A stretch of DNA of 64,000 nt. Source: Flagellimonas spongiicola (GTDB lineage: Bacteria > Bacteroidota > Bacteroidia > Flavobacteriales > Flavobacteriaceae). A model generated the notes under the pieces. That model saw only the letters and a list, made by a program, of their open reading frames with translations. It was not told where the DNA came from and did not search any database. The translations under genes were made by a program, and so were the position numbers. The stretch covers positions 1,178,001 to 1,242,000 of the forward strand of contig NZ_JAMFMA010000001.1 in the NCBI RefSeq assembly GCF_023502425.1. The letters are read 5' to 3'. Of this stretch, positions 53,137-61,864 are shown in pieces (positions within the stretch are counted from its first letter, which is position 1; each line of letters opens with the position of its first letter).

Positions 53137-53913
53137 TTAAACGTTCAATTTTAGGTTGTCATATGCCAAATGTACATTGGCAGGTAATTTCTTTTCTACT
53201 TCTTCATGGAAACCCAGCAAATGGCTAATATGTGTAAAGTAGGTCTGCTCTGCTCCCACTTCTTCCGCGAATTCCAGTGCTTCTTCTAAATTGAAATGGG
53301 AATGATGTGCCTCTTCGCGTAAAGCATTCACTACTAAAACCTTGGACCCTTTTATTTTGTCTATTTCCTCCTTTTCCACTCGTTTTACATCCGTTAAATA
53401 GGTAAAATCACCAAACCGATAGCCTAAAACCTCCAAACGATTATGGAATACTTTGATTGGTATAATCTCCAAATTCCCTAGGCGGAAATTCTGGGAAGAC
53501 TCCACTTCAAAGACCTTAACGGCCGGAGCCCCTGGGTAGCGGTTCTCATCCGCGAAAATGTAGTCAAAACGTCTTTTCAAGGACTCTATTACACGTTTAT
53601 GCGCATAAATTGGAATGTCTCCTTGTCTAAAAAAAAAGGGGCGAATATCATCAATACCTGCTGTATGATCCGCGTGTTCGTGGGTAAAAAGTATGCCATC
53701 AATTTGGTCAATGGAATTCTTCAGCATTTGTTGCCGAAAATCAGGACCACAGTCTACCACATAATTATAGTTTTTCCAAGAGACCAACACGGAAACCCGA
53801 AGTCTTTTGTCCTTAGGGTCAGTGCTTAAACAAACCGGATGCTTGCTACCAATTACAGGAATTCCCTGAGAGGTGCCGGTACCTAAAAAAGTAATGGTCA
53901 TCTGCTCATCCAT
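53137..53913 (-). CDS. Metallo-beta-lactamase-fold hydrolase, PhnP-like
   Basis: A 258-residue MBL-fold enzyme. Metal motif THEHADHTAGIDD (about 77-89) is HxHxDH; additional ligands lie in DCGPD, NALREEAHHSHF and FTHISHLLG. The LGTGTSQGIP start (about 10-19) and SKHPVCLS region are typical of the phosphodiesterase PhnP/RNase Z-like subgroup acting on cyclic phosphodiesters. The start is taken as the ATG at 53913 (MDEQMTITFLG); a second ATG four codons later is equally plausible. Confidence 0.88.
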   Translation of the reverse strand: MDEQMTITFLGTGTSQGIPVIGSKHPVCLSTDPKDKRLRVSVLVSWKNYNYVVDCGPDFRQQMLKNSIDQIDGILFTHEHADHTAGIDDIRPFFFRQGDIPIYAHKRVIESLKRRFDYIFADENRYPGAPAVKVFEVESSQNFRLGNLEIIPIKVFHNRLEVLGYRFGDFTYLTDVKRVEKEEIDKIKGSKVLVVNALREEAHHSHFNLEEALEFAEEVGAEQTYFTHISHLLGFHEEVEKKLPANVHLAYDNLKLNV

Positions 53914-53961
53914 TAAAATCAAAATTATAACTTATTTATTTAATAGATTTGAGGAAGAGTG

Positions 53962-53969
53962 TAACTTTG
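53962..53969 (+). promoter_or_regulatory. Putative -7 box for the 487-aa conserved gene
   Basis: TAACTTTG matches TAnnTTTG exactly, 20 bases before the ATG at 53990. Confidence 0.5.
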
Positions 53970-53989
53970 TTACCCATAAAACATCGGTT

Positions 53990-55453
53990 ATGTCCACTGT
54001 AAAATCCACTGAAAACGCTTTCGAAAACATTCCTTCGATAAAAGCAAAAACGCTTAGGATTAACCTCAATCCAAATATTTACGGAACATTTGCTGAAATT
54101 GGCGCTGGTCAGGAAACTGCACGTCAATTTTTTAGGGCCGGGGGTGCTTCTGGTACCATTGCAAAGGCCATGAGTGCCTATGACAAATCTTTTAGTGATG
54201 CCATTTACGGCGTGGAACAGGACGGAAGATATGTGACCCAACCACGCTTAAAACGAATGTTGGCCCATGAGATGAAATTGGTGGAAGAACGAATCACAAG
54301 GGAAAACAATCCTGATTATTTGTTCTTTTCCTTTGCCAATACAGTAGCCACCATTGATTTTTCAAAAAGATATAAGGGTCACGGATGGGTTGGAATCCGA
54401 TTTCAATTGGATCCAAAGCAGAAGGAATACGACGAAATCGTACTTCATATCCGTTTCAAACAAAACGAAGCAAGGTTGCAACAAGAGACCCTTGGTACTT
54501 TGGGTGTGAACTTGATTTACGGTGCTTTTTTCAAGTACCACAAACCCAAGAAACTATTAAAATACCTTTACGATCATATTGATCGAGACACCATTGAAAT
54601 TGACATGGTCAATTTTACAGGACCACATTTTAAGGATGTAGATAATAGATTGATGAGTTTGCAGCTTATCAGAAATGACATGACGGATGCGGTTATGTTT
54701 GGCCCTGATGGACATAATCTACTTCCGGCTGCTGTCCTATATAAGAAGAACATCTTGGCACTTAGAGGAAGTTTCAGACCTGTGACCAAGGTTAATATGG
54801 ACATGTTCCAAAAATCGTACGATATTTTCGTACGGGAACAAACCGTTGAATATGAAAACACCATTGTCGTATTTGAAATTACGCTTTCAAACTTAAAAGC
54901 GTCTGGTGAAATTGATGAACAAGATTTTATGGATCGTGCGGAATTGCTAAGTTCCCTGGGCCATACGGTGTTGATTTCCAATTTCAAGGAGTACTATAAG
55001 CTTGTGGAATATTTTAATAATTATACCAAAGCCAAAATTGGTATTACCATGGGCGTAAATAACTTGGTGGATGTATTTGATGAAAAATACTACCGTCATT
55101 TAAGTGGTGGAATACTTGAAGCCTTTGGTAAATTGTTCTTCAAAGATTTGAAGGTGTATTTATACCCAATGAAGGATGCAGAAACCGGTCAGGTAATGAC
55201 AAGTAACAACGTAAAAGTTCATCCTAGAATGAAGGAATTGTACAAGTTTTTCAAGTACAACGGAAAGGTTATGGACATTATAGATTACGACCCAGATATC
55301 ATGCACATCTTCTCTAGGGAGGTACTACGCAGAATTACTAGTGGTGAAGATGGCTGGGAGGAAATGCTTCCTGAGGGTATTGCTGAAATGATTAAGGAAA
55401 AACAGCTTTTCGCAAAGAAAGCATTACCTGAAAAAGAAAAGGAAGAGGCTTAA
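53990..55453 (+). CDS. Conserved 487-aa cytoplasmic protein, unknown function
   Basis: A large soluble protein with no signal or membrane helix. Its start is the ATG at 53990 (MSTVKSTENAF), since the 39 upstream codons read through the promoter. Segments that look strongly conserved are FAEIGAGQETARQFFRAGGA (about 27-46), YDKSFSDAIYG (about 55-65), FFSFANTVATIDF (about 105-117) and NFTGPHFKDVDNRLMSLQL (about 205-223). I recall homologues labelled as a nicotinate-nucleotide adenylyltransferase, but I see no (H/T)xGH nucleotidyltransferase motif, so I do not adopt that name. It ends exactly at the base before the convergent bcp stop. Confidence 0.85.
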   Translation: MSTVKSTENAFENIPSIKAKTLRINLNPNIYGTFAEIGAGQETARQFFRAGGASGTIAKAMSAYDKSFSDAIYGVEQDGRYVTQPRLKRMLAHEMKLVEERITRENNPDYLFFSFANTVATIDFSKRYKGHGWVGIRFQLDPKQKEYDEIVLHIRFKQNEARLQQETLGTLGVNLIYGAFFKYHKPKKLLKYLYDHIDRDTIEIDMVNFTGPHFKDVDNRLMSLQLIRNDMTDAVMFGPDGHNLLPAAVLYKKNILALRGSFRPVTKVNMDMFQKSYDIFVREQTVEYENTIVVFEITLSNLKASGEIDEQDFMDRAELLSSLGHTVLISNFKEYYKLVEYFNNYTKAKIGITMGVNNLVDVFDEKYYRHLSGGILEAFGKLFFKDLKVYLYPMKDAETGQVMTSNNVKVHPRMKELYKFFKYNGKVMDIIDYDPDIMHIFSREVLRRITSGEDGWEEMLPEGIAEMIKEKQLFAKKALPEKEKEEA

Positions 55454-55906
55454 TTAGTCCAAAATCTGGGCAGCGTGCTCCTTTGCTTTTACCTTGTCCA
55501 CTACCTTGGTAATAACACCATTTTCATCTAGCACAAAGGTTTTGCGGTGAATACCATCAAACTCCCTACCCATGAATTTTTTTGGGCCCCAGACTCCGAA
55601 GGTATTTATTACATTATGTTCCGTATCGGCCAACAGCGGATAAGGAAACTCAAATTTGTTCCTAAAATTGGTCTGTTTTTTTTCGGTATCCTCACTAACA
55701 CCAAGAATTTCATAGCCATTTTCCTGTAAATCAGAATAATGGTCCCTAATATTGCAGGCTTCTACAGTACATGTTGGTGTATTTGCTCTGGGATAGAAGA
55801 AAACCACAAGTTTTTTTCCGGCATAATCGCTAAGTTTTATTGGATTTCCATCTTGGTCATTTGCTGAAAATTCTGGTACTTTATCTCCTACTTTCAATGT
55901 ATTCAT
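55454..55906 (-). CDS. bcp: Thiol peroxidase Bcp (peroxiredoxin Q)
   Basis: A 150-residue thioredoxin-dependent peroxiredoxin. Motif FYPRANTPTCTVEACNIRDHY (about 37-57, quoted in part): peroxidatic Cys in PTCTVEAC with the resolving Cys five residues later, the atypical 2-Cys arrangement of PrxQ. Length and N-terminal KVGDKVPEFSANDQDG are standard. Cytoplasmic peroxide defence. A minus-strand -7 box TAACTTTG lies 37 bases upstream; convergent neighbour ends at the adjoining base. Confidence 0.95.
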   Translation of the reverse strand: MNTLKVGDKVPEFSANDQDGNPIKLSDYAGKKLVVFFYPRANTPTCTVEACNIRDHYSDLQENGYEILGVSEDTEKKQTNFRNKFEFPYPLLADTEHNVINTFGVWGPKKFMGREFDGIHRKTFVLDENGVITKVVDKVKAKEHAAQILD

Positions 55907-55943
55907 TGGAACGTATAATTTATAATGTTTAATTTATTTTATT

Positions 55944-55951
55944 CAAAGTTA
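55944..55951 (-). promoter_or_regulatory. Putative -7 box for bcp
   Basis: Minus-strand TAACTTTG, a perfect TAnnTTTG, with 37 bases between it and the bcp ATG. Confidence 0.5.
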
Positions 55952-55958
55952 AACAAAA

Positions 55959-56621
55959 ATGACAAAAAAAGAAAAGATAGATTTTACCATTCGTACACTT
56001 GACGAGTTATATCCGAAAATTCCAATACCATTAGATCATAAAGACCCGTATACCCTTTTGATTGCGGTTTTACTATCCGCACAAAGTACGGATGTTCGGG
56101 TGAATCAAATAACTCCTTTATTATTTGAAAAAGCAGATAATCCATACGCCATGGTACGATTGTCCGTTGATGAAATCAGAGATATTATCCGACCTGTTGG
56201 TCTATCCCCAATGAAATCTAAAGGGATTTATGGTCTATCACAGATCCTTATTGAAAAATACAATGGTGAAGTGCCAAGGGCTATTGAGCTTTTGGAAGAA
56301 TTACCAGCAGTAGGCCATAAAACCGCAAGTGTAGTGGTTTCACAAGCCTTTGGTATTCCTGCCTTTCCAGTGGATACCCATATTCATCGATTAATGTATC
56401 GATGGGGTTTCAGTAATGGCAAAAATGTGGTACAAACAGAAAGAGATGCCAAAAGGTTGTTCCCTGAGGAAATCTGGAATCGTCTTCATTTACAAATTAT
56501 TTGGTATGGTAGGGAATATTCTCCAGCCCGTGGATGGGACCTGGAAAAAGACATAATTACCAAAACAATAGGTAGAAAAACCGTGTTGAATGAATACTAT
56601 AAAAGCAAAAAGGGCCGCTAA
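55959..56621 (+). CDS. nth: Endonuclease III-like DNA glycosylase without Fe-S cysteines
   Basis: A 220-residue helix-hairpin-helix glycosylase/AP lyase that removes oxidised pyrimidines from DNA. The HhH motif LPAVGHKTASVV includes catalytic Lys121, and catalytic Asp139 lies in FPVDTHIHR. Classical Nth carries a C-terminal 4Fe-4S cluster with four Cys; this protein contains no cysteine at all and ends with GREYSPARGWDLEKDIITKT instead. Catalytic residues are intact, so it is probably active. The stop codon lies in the loop of the downstream terminator. Confidence 0.92.
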   Translation: MTKKEKIDFTIRTLDELYPKIPIPLDHKDPYTLLIAVLLSAQSTDVRVNQITPLLFEKADNPYAMVRLSVDEIRDIIRPVGLSPMKSKGIYGLSQILIEKYNGEVPRAIELLEELPAVGHKTASVVVSQAFGIPAFPVDTHIHRLMYRWGFSNGKNVVQTERDAKRLFPEEIWNRLHLQIIWYGREYSPARGWDLEKDIITKTIGRKTVLNEYYKSKKGR

Positions 56622-56635
56622 TTGCGGCCCTTTTT
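56607..56635 (+). terminator. Terminator overlapping the nth stop codon
   Basis: AAAAAGGGCCGC (56607-56618) pairs perfectly with GCGGCCCTTTTT (56624-56635); the 5-base loop contains the nth TAA stop. It has T-runs on both strands, so it may work bidirectionally and also close the minus-strand unit ending at 56653. Confidence 0.9.
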
Positions 56636-56652
56636 GAAACTTTTTTAAGTAA

Positions 56653-56796
56653 TTAATTCAATGTTACTTCAAATTTGTGGTTTTTGTAATCAACTACACG
56701 AAGTGATTTTGAATAGTTCAACAGGAAATCAACTTTTTCCCTTCTTGTCTTTACCGTTTTTACGGTTTCTTGTTCTTCAGAGTAAATGTTTTCCAT
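56653..56796 (-). CDS. 47-aa basic/acidic peptide, unknown function
   Basis: A complete small ORF (ATG at 56796, TAA at 56653). It has an acidic N-terminus (MENIYSEEQETVK), a basic middle (KTRREKVDFLLNYSKSLRVV) and a strand-like end (DYKNHKFEVTLN). Not hydrophobic, no signal. It lies 72 bases downstream of the sigma factor gene on the same strand and in front of a bidirectional terminator, which supports its being transcribed with or after the sigma gene. Family not recognised. Confidence 0.6.
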   Translation of the reverse strand: MENIYSEEQETVKTVKTRREKVDFLLNYSKSLRVVDYKNHKFEVTLN

Positions 56797-56868
56797 ATTC
56801 TAGCATAAATGTTACAATTAGATAACGGCGCTAGAATTGAAATATTGTCGCGTTCGACAGAATGCCAA

Positions 56869-57450
56869 TTAATTCGTTAAAACGATATTGTTACGATCTA
56901 CGATTTTACGAAGGTTGATCAATGCATATCGCATTCTACCAAGGGCTGTATTAATACTAACCCCAGTGTTTTCGGATATTTCCTTAAAACTCATATCCTT
57001 ATAGATTCGCATCATCAATACCTCTTTCTGATCTTCAGGTAATTCTTCAATCAAAAGTGTAAGATCACTATCAATTTGATCTTTGATGATTTGTTTCTCT
57101 GCGTTCAACTTCTCATCCTTGATGACTGAAAAGATATTGAAGTCGTCGCTGCCCTCAAATTTGGGCATTCTTTTATTCTTTCTGAAATGATCAATGATCA
57201 GGTTATGTGCAATTCGCATTACCCAAGGAAGAAACTTACCTTCTTCGCTATATGATCCACGTTTTAAAGTTTTGATTACTTTAATGAAAGTATCTTGGAA
57301 TATGTCTTCAGCCACATCCCTATCCAAAACTTTTGAATAAATAAAACTGGAAATTCTTTGGTTATGCCTGTTGATCAGGACTTCTAGAGATTTTTCATCC
57401 CCACCAATGTAGTTCTTAACTAATATCGAGTCATCAATCTGTAGTTCCAT
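56869..57450 (-). CDS. RNA polymerase sigma-70 factor, ECF type
   Basis: A 193-residue sigma factor with region 2 (about 20-90: EDIFQDTFIKVI and PWVMRIAHNLIIDHFRKNKR) and region 4 (about 130-185: LPEDQKEVLMMRIYKDMSFKEISENTGVS in parts, then GRMRYALINLRK). The start is chosen at the ATG at 57450 (MELQIDDSILVKNYIGG) because homologues I recall begin there; an ATG ten codons upstream has a GA-rich sequence before it and remains possible. No anti-sigma gene is adjacent, so its signal is unknown. Divergent from uvrA. Confidence 0.92.
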   Translation of the reverse strand: MELQIDDSILVKNYIGGDEKSLEVLINRHNQRISSFIYSKVLDRDVAEDIFQDTFIKVIKTLKRGSYSEEGKFLPWVMRIAHNLIIDHFRKNKRMPKFEGSDDFNIFSVIKDEKLNAEKQIIKDQIDSDLTLLIEELPEDQKEVLMMRIYKDMSFKEISENTGVSINTALGRMRYALINLRKIVDRNNIVLTN

Positions 57451-57672
57451 ACAAATTACTTTTTTGGTTATAATCGCCATCCTTCCTTTACCAAGAAGGG
57501 TTTAGCGTATTAGTTTAAATTGTAAAAAAGTAATTATTTCTGTATAGGCCTATCAGCGTTTTAATTACATACCAAATATAGAAAATCAGTATGCTCGCGA
57601 AAAAACAATGTTGTGATTTGGGCTTTTTCCGATGTTAACTCATGCAATATACGTATTAACTGTCTTCTACCG

Positions 57673-57680
57673 TATCTTTG
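57673..57680 (+). promoter_or_regulatory. Putative -7 box for uvrA
   Basis: TATCTTTG matches TAnnTTTG exactly, 18 bases before the uvrA ATG. No LexA-type site is apparent between 57481 and 57698. Confidence 0.55.
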
Positions 57681-57698
57681 GGTCTCAAATTTTAACAT

Positions 57699-60476
57699 AT
57701 GACCTCGGTTGACAACGTCGATCCTAAGAAAAATATCATCATAAAGGGTGCCAAACTCCACAACCTCAAAAACATAGATGTTGTAATACCTCGTAACAAA
57801 CTAGTGGTTATTACCGGTTTATCCGGATCTGGTAAATCCAGTTTGGCTTTTGATACGCTCTATGCTGAAGGTCAACGAAGGTACGTGGAAAGCCTTTCTT
57901 CCTATGCAAGACAGTTTTTGGGAAAATTGGACAAACCTAAGGTTGATTATATTAAAGGTATAGCTCCGGCAATCGCAATTGAGCAAAAAGTGAACTCAAC
58001 CAACCCACGGTCTACTGTGGGGACCACCACGGAGATCTACGACTACCTTAAATTATTATTTGCCAGGATTGGAAAAACCATATCCCCTATTTCTGGGAAT
58101 GAAGTTAAAAAGAACACCGTTTCTGATGTTATTGATTTGGTTAAATCCATGGATGAAGGAACCAAGCTGCTGCTTTTAGCTCCAATCACCATAAAAGAGG
58201 AACGAGATCCTTTGAAATCCTTGGAACTATTCTCCAAACAAGGCTATGCCCGTATAAAACATAAAGGTGAGGTCATTCGAATTGATCAAGTACCTGATGA
58301 TATCGGTCGAAAATTTGATTTGGTTGTGGATCGTATCATTATAAAAAACGATGAAGACTTTTACAATCGTCTGGGTAACGCTGTGGACAATGCCTACTTT
58401 GAAGGCAAAGGACAATGTGCAATTGAGAATCTGGAAACACAGGAAATCCGAACATTCAGTAATCAATTTGAGCTGGATGGGATAAAATTCTTGGAACCGA
58501 ATGTGCATCTGTTCAGTTTCAACAATCCCTATGGTGCCTGTCCTAAATGTGAAGGCTATGGCGATGTCATTGGAATAGATGAAGATTTAGTTGTTCCCAA
58601 TACGTCGTTATCCATATTTGAAAACGCGGTTTTTCCTTGGCGAGGGGAAAGCATGTCTTGGTATAGGGATCAGCTGGTAAATTCTGCATACAAATTCGAT
58701 TTCCCAATTCACAAACCTTGGTTTGAACTCACCGAAGCACAACAGCAATTGGTTTGGGAAGGCAATGCACATTTTACCGGGTTGCATGCATTTTTTCAAA
58801 TGTTGGAAGAAAAAAGCTATAAAATCCAGAATCGGGTTATGCTTTCGCGCTATCGCGGAAAAACCAAATGTTCCATGTGTAAAGGTAGGCGTTTGCGTAA
58901 AGAGGCGGATTATGTGAAAGTTGGAGGACATTCTATTTCTGATTTGATAGAACTCCCGATCAAGAAGTTGGTTCCATTCTTCGAACAATTGGAACTTTCA
59001 GAACATGACAGTACCATCGCAAAAAGATTGCTAAAGGAAATCACAACACGTCTGGAGTTTTTGTCCAAGGTCGGTCTCAGCTATCTAACATTAAATCGTA
59101 AATCCAATTCGTTATCAGGAGGAGAAAGTCAGCGCATTAATTTGGCAACATCTTTAGGAAGTAGCTTGGTGGGCTCCATGTATATTTTGGACGAGCCAAG
59201 TATAGGATTACATCCCAAAGACACTGAAAACCTTATTGATGTATTGAAATCCTTGCGTGATTTGGGTAATACTGTAATTGTGGTAGAACATGATGAGGAC
59301 ATCATGAAGGCAGCGGACGAAGTAATTGACATTGGTCCCGAGGCCGGTACTTTGGGTGGTGAAGTAGTAGCAACGGGTAATTTGGATGAGATTCTTAAGG
59401 CAAATTCGCTTACTGCCGACTACTTAAATGGTGAAAAGGAGATTGCGGTGCCCTCGGAACGAAGAAATTCCAAAAATTACATTCAAATCATTGGTGCCCG
59501 TGAAAACAACTTAAAAAACATCGATGTAACTTTTCCACTGAACATGTTGACCGTGGTCACTGGGGTATCAGGCAGCGGAAAAAGTACCTTGGTTCGTAAA
59601 ATTCTCTACCCTTCACTTTTAAAAGAAGTAGGTGGGTATGGTGAAAAAGCGGGACAGTTTACTAAAATTGATGGGAAATACGCACATATCAAGCATGTGG
59701 AATTTGTGGACCAGAACCCAATTGGGCGGTCATCAAGATCTAATCCAGTAACCTATATAAAAGCGTACGACGATATCCGAAGCCTATTCGCTTCTCAAAA
59801 ATTAAGTAAACTCAGAGGATATCAAGCAAAACACTTTTCATTTAATGTAGATGGTGGTCGTTGTGAAAAGTGTAAGGGCGAAGGAGAGATAACCGTAGAG
59901 ATGCAATTCATGGCCGATGTGCATTTGGAATGCGATGTTTGTGAAGGAAAACGATTCAAGAAAGAAATACTTGAAGTTCAGTTTGAAGGTAAAAACATCG
60001 ATGATGTCCTCAACTTGACCATTAATGAGGCAATCGACCACTTTAAAACACATGGCCAATCCAAAATAGTGAACAAACTGCAGCCTTTACAGGATGTTGG
60101 ACTGGGTTATGTTACTTTGGGACAATCTTCTTCCACGCTTTCAGGAGGTGAAGCACAACGTATAAAATTAGCGTCCTTTTTGGTGAAGGGCAATTCCAAG
60201 GAAAAAGCCTTGTTCATCTTTGATGAACCCACAACTGGTTTGCATTTCCATGATATAAAAAAGCTACTGAAGTCCTTTACAGAACTTTTGGACAAAGGAC
60301 ATTCCGTCTTGGTCATTGAACACAACATAGAGATGATCAAATGCGCAGATTATATTATTGACTTGGGTCCAGAAGGCGGTGAAAATGGTGGGAATTTAGT
60401 TGCGGAAGGCACCCCAGAAGAGCTGCTCAAAATCAATAAATCAGTAACTGCTTCCTATCTTAAGGAGAAGTTATAG
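57699..60476 (+). CDS. uvrA: Excinuclease ABC subunit A
   Basis: Damage-sensing ATPase of nucleotide excision repair. The 925-residue protein has two ABC modules: Walker [10 protein letters not shown] (about 40-48) and GVSGSGKST (about 625-633), signatures [12 protein letters not shown] and [12 protein letters not shown], and Walker [12 protein letters not shown] and [11 protein letters not shown]. Zinc motifs are CPKCEGYG with CSMCKGRR in the first half and CEKCKGEG with CDVCEGKR in the second. Length is normal. It stands alone, with its own -7 box. Confidence 0.97.
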   Translation: MTSVDNVDPKKNIIIKGAKLHNLKNIDVVIPRNKLVVITGLSGSGKSSLAFDTLYAEGQRRYVESLSSYARQFLGKLDKPKVDYIKGIAPAIAIEQKVNSTNPRSTVGTTTEIYDYLKLLFARIGKTISPISGNEVKKNTVSDVIDLVKSMDEGTKLLLLAPITIKEERDPLKSLELFSKQGYARIKHKGEVIRIDQVPDDIGRKFDLVVDRIIIKNDEDFYNRLGNAVDNAYFEGKGQCAIENLETQEIRTFSNQFELDGIKFLEPNVHLFSFNNPYGACPKCEGYGDVIGIDEDLVVPNTSLSIFENAVFPWRGESMSWYRDQLVNSAYKFDFPIHKPWFELTEAQQQLVWEGNAHFTGLHAFFQMLEEKSYKIQNRVMLSRYRGKTKCSMCKGRRLRKEADYVKVGGHSISDLIELPIKKLVPFFEQLELSEHDSTIAKRLLKEITTRLEFLSKVGLSYLTLNRKSNSLSGGESQRINLATSLGSSLVGSMYILDEPSIGLHPKDTENLIDVLKSLRDLGNTVIVVEHDEDIMKAADEVIDIGPEAGTLGGEVVATGNLDEILKANSLTADYLNGEKEIAVPSERRNSKNYIQIIGARENNLKNIDVTFPLNMLTVVTGVSGSGKSTLVRKILYPSLLKEVGGYGEKAGQFTKIDGKYAHIKHVEFVDQNPIGRSSRSNPVTYIKAYDDIRSLFASQKLSKLRGYQAKHFSFNVDGGRCEKCKGEGEITVEMQFMADVHLECDVCEGKRFKKEILEVQFEGKNIDDVLNLTINEAIDHFKTHGQSKIVNKLQPLQDVGLGYVTLGQSSSTLSGGEAQRIKLASFLVKGNSKEKALFIFDEPTTGLHFHDIKKLLKSFTELLDKGHSVLVIEHNIEMIKCADYIIDLGPEGGENGGNLVAEGTPEELLKINKSVTASYLKEKL

Positions 60477-60532
60477 CAGTTAAGTTTTTAACACTTCACA
60501 GAGGTTCAAACTCAGGAATCTTAAAAAATCCG

Positions 60533-60566
60533 TCAATTGAAAACGGGCATTCGTCAATTCAAATGC
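60533..60566 (+). promoter_or_regulatory. 34-bp tandem regulatory element, copy 2
   Basis: Half-boxes TCAATTGAAA and TCAATTCAAATGC start 21 bp apart, the second preceded by GGGCATTCG. It matches the element at 18096-18129 at 28 of 34 positions without gaps. GGGCATT and AATGCCC also form an inverted repeat around the second box. It lies 92 bases before the ATG of the T9SS L-domain gene. Half-sites on one face of the helix suggest tandem binding by a dimeric regulator. Confidence 0.6.
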
Positions 60567-60658
60567 CCCATACATATATTATAGGTAAGTCATAAGCAAG
60601 GCTACTAGTAGTTTTAGGTTGTAGTGTACCCCATCACTAGCAGAACACCTATAAATAT

Positions 60659-61792
60659 ATGCTTATGAAAAAAATTACGCTATTGCTTTTTAGTTTAACG
60701 GTTTGCTTCTCCTATGCCAAAAATTTTGATGGCAGCATGGAGGAAGATGTCGTGGTCATCGAGATATTGGATGAAACGCTGGAAGATATCTACTATAGTT
60801 ATTACAATTTTGAACAACCTACAAAGTTGGTTTTTCCAAATTTGATATATGTCGAGAACACTTACATCGCTGACGTCCAGAATTTGGTTTCCATTGAATT
60901 TCCAAAACTTAAAACAATGGGAGATGTCTACCTAGCTTCAATTGAAAGCTTGGTAAATGTAAAATTACCTGCTTTGGAAATTGTTGAAAAAGACTTCTCA
61001 TTTCATAAAAACCCAAAATTGGAAATTGTTGACAATCCTTTACTAAGGCACATCGGTGAAGACCTGTATTTTCACCAAAACGGCAAATTAGAATATTATG
61101 ACGCTAATAGTCTCGAGGAAATTGTAGGTCATCTATATTTTCACCAAAATGTAACAATAAAAGAGATTCATTTCCCAATGTTGTTGTTAACTGGTGACTA
61201 TTTTTTCATAAATGGGAATAGCCAAATATTGAAAATAGAAGCACCTGAACTACGAAATACCACAAAATATTTATATCTATCCGGACATACTAAACTTAAG
61301 GTGCTCAATCTTTGCAAGTTTGAAGCAGTACTGCCCCATCCTGAATATGATGATGAACCCAAGATTTATATTCAAGACAACAATGAGTACATAGATGCAA
61401 ACGCCTTATGTGCCATAGGTGATGATGCCGAAGAAGGGCAGGAAGAAGAGGAAGAAGAAGAGCCTACAGGTGAAGAAGACCAAGGTGAAGAAAATCCGGA
61501 ATCCAATGATGAACCAGAAGATACTGACGAAGAGGATCGTACTCCAGATGTCGACAGTGAAGAAACCAGAAACACTGTCTCCCTCTACCCCAACCCAGCT
61601 GAAGACCGTATCCATTTGGATTGCGAAGTAAGTATTGACCGAGTCATTATCTATGATTTATCCGGCAATGTAATCAAAGCGTTCACCTCCAATGAAAGTT
61701 ATGATGTAAGTGATATTCCCCCAGGAATTTACCTTATGATGGCCTTTAAAAAAGACCTTCTTGTGAATACCAAAAAATTGGTGATCAAATAA
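60659..61792 (+). CDS. T9SS-secreted L-domain/LRR-like protein
   Basis: A 377-residue secreted protein. Signal peptide about 1-20 (KKITLLLFSLTVCFSYA). Residues about 50-245 contain irregular repeats of 20-24 residues (LVSIEFPKLKTMGDVYLA, PKLEIVDNPLLRHIGEDL) of the receptor-L/BspA-like kind, related in style to the lipoprotein at 15047-16708. An acidic low-complexity linker (about 255-300, runs of Glu) follows, then a C-terminal type A T9SS sorting domain (about 305-377: SLYPNPAEDRIHL, YDLSGNVIK, PPGIYLM, KKLVIK). It is therefore exported through the outer membrane and cleaved or anchored at the surface. An ATG at 60665 is an alternative start. Confidence 0.88.
   Translation: MLMKKITLLLFSLTVCFSYAKNFDGSMEEDVVVIEILDETLEDIYYSYYNFEQPTKLVFPNLIYVENTYIADVQNLVSIEFPKLKTMGDVYLASIESLVNVKLPALEIVEKDFSFHKNPKLEIVDNPLLRHIGEDLYFHQNGKLEYYDANSLEEIVGHLYFHQNVTIKEIHFPMLLLTGDYFFINGNSQILKIEAPELRNTTKYLYLSGHTKLKVLNLCKFEAVLPHPEYDDEPKIYIQDNNEYIDANALCAIGDDAEEGQEEEEEEEPTGEEDQGEENPESNDEPEDTDEEDRTPDVDSEETRNTVSLYPNPAEDRIHLDCEVSIDRVIIYDLSGNVIKAFTSNESYDVSDIPPGIYLMMAFKKDLLVNTKKLVIK
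61438..61540 (+). repeat. GAA-rich trinucleotide tract coding for an acidic linker
   Basis: This part of the T9SS L-domain gene is made mostly of GAA and GAG codons (for example GAAGAAGAGGAAGAAGAAGAG at 61443 onward) with GAT mixed in. In-frame slippage would change linker length without shifting the frame. Confidence 0.7.
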
Positions 61793-61810
61793 GCTCAGCT
61801 CCTATTCGGG

Positions 61811-61828
61811 TGAGATTTTCAAATCTCA
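61811..61828. repeat. Perfect 8-bp inverted repeat upstream of the giant repeat protein
   Basis: TGAGATTT, TC, AAATCTCA forms a perfect hairpin with a 2-base loop, 36 bases before the start of the repeat protein gene. AGCTCC/GGAGCT flank it as a further outer arm. No T-run follows, so a terminator is unlikely; it may be an mRNA leader structure or binding site. Confidence 0.45.
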
Positions 61829-61864
61829 AAAATCCCTATTTGCGGAGCTCCAAACCTATATGTC

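Noticed and set aside
54574-54987. 137-aa minus-strand ORF
   Set aside because: Antisense to the conserved 487-aa gene, Ser-rich composition typical of a shadow frame.
56846-56859. TGTCG/CGACA hairpin just after the sigma gene
   Set aside because: Only 5 bp and no T-run on either strand; not supportable as a terminator.
58608-58988. 126-aa minus-strand ORF
   Set aside because: Entirely antisense to uvrA.
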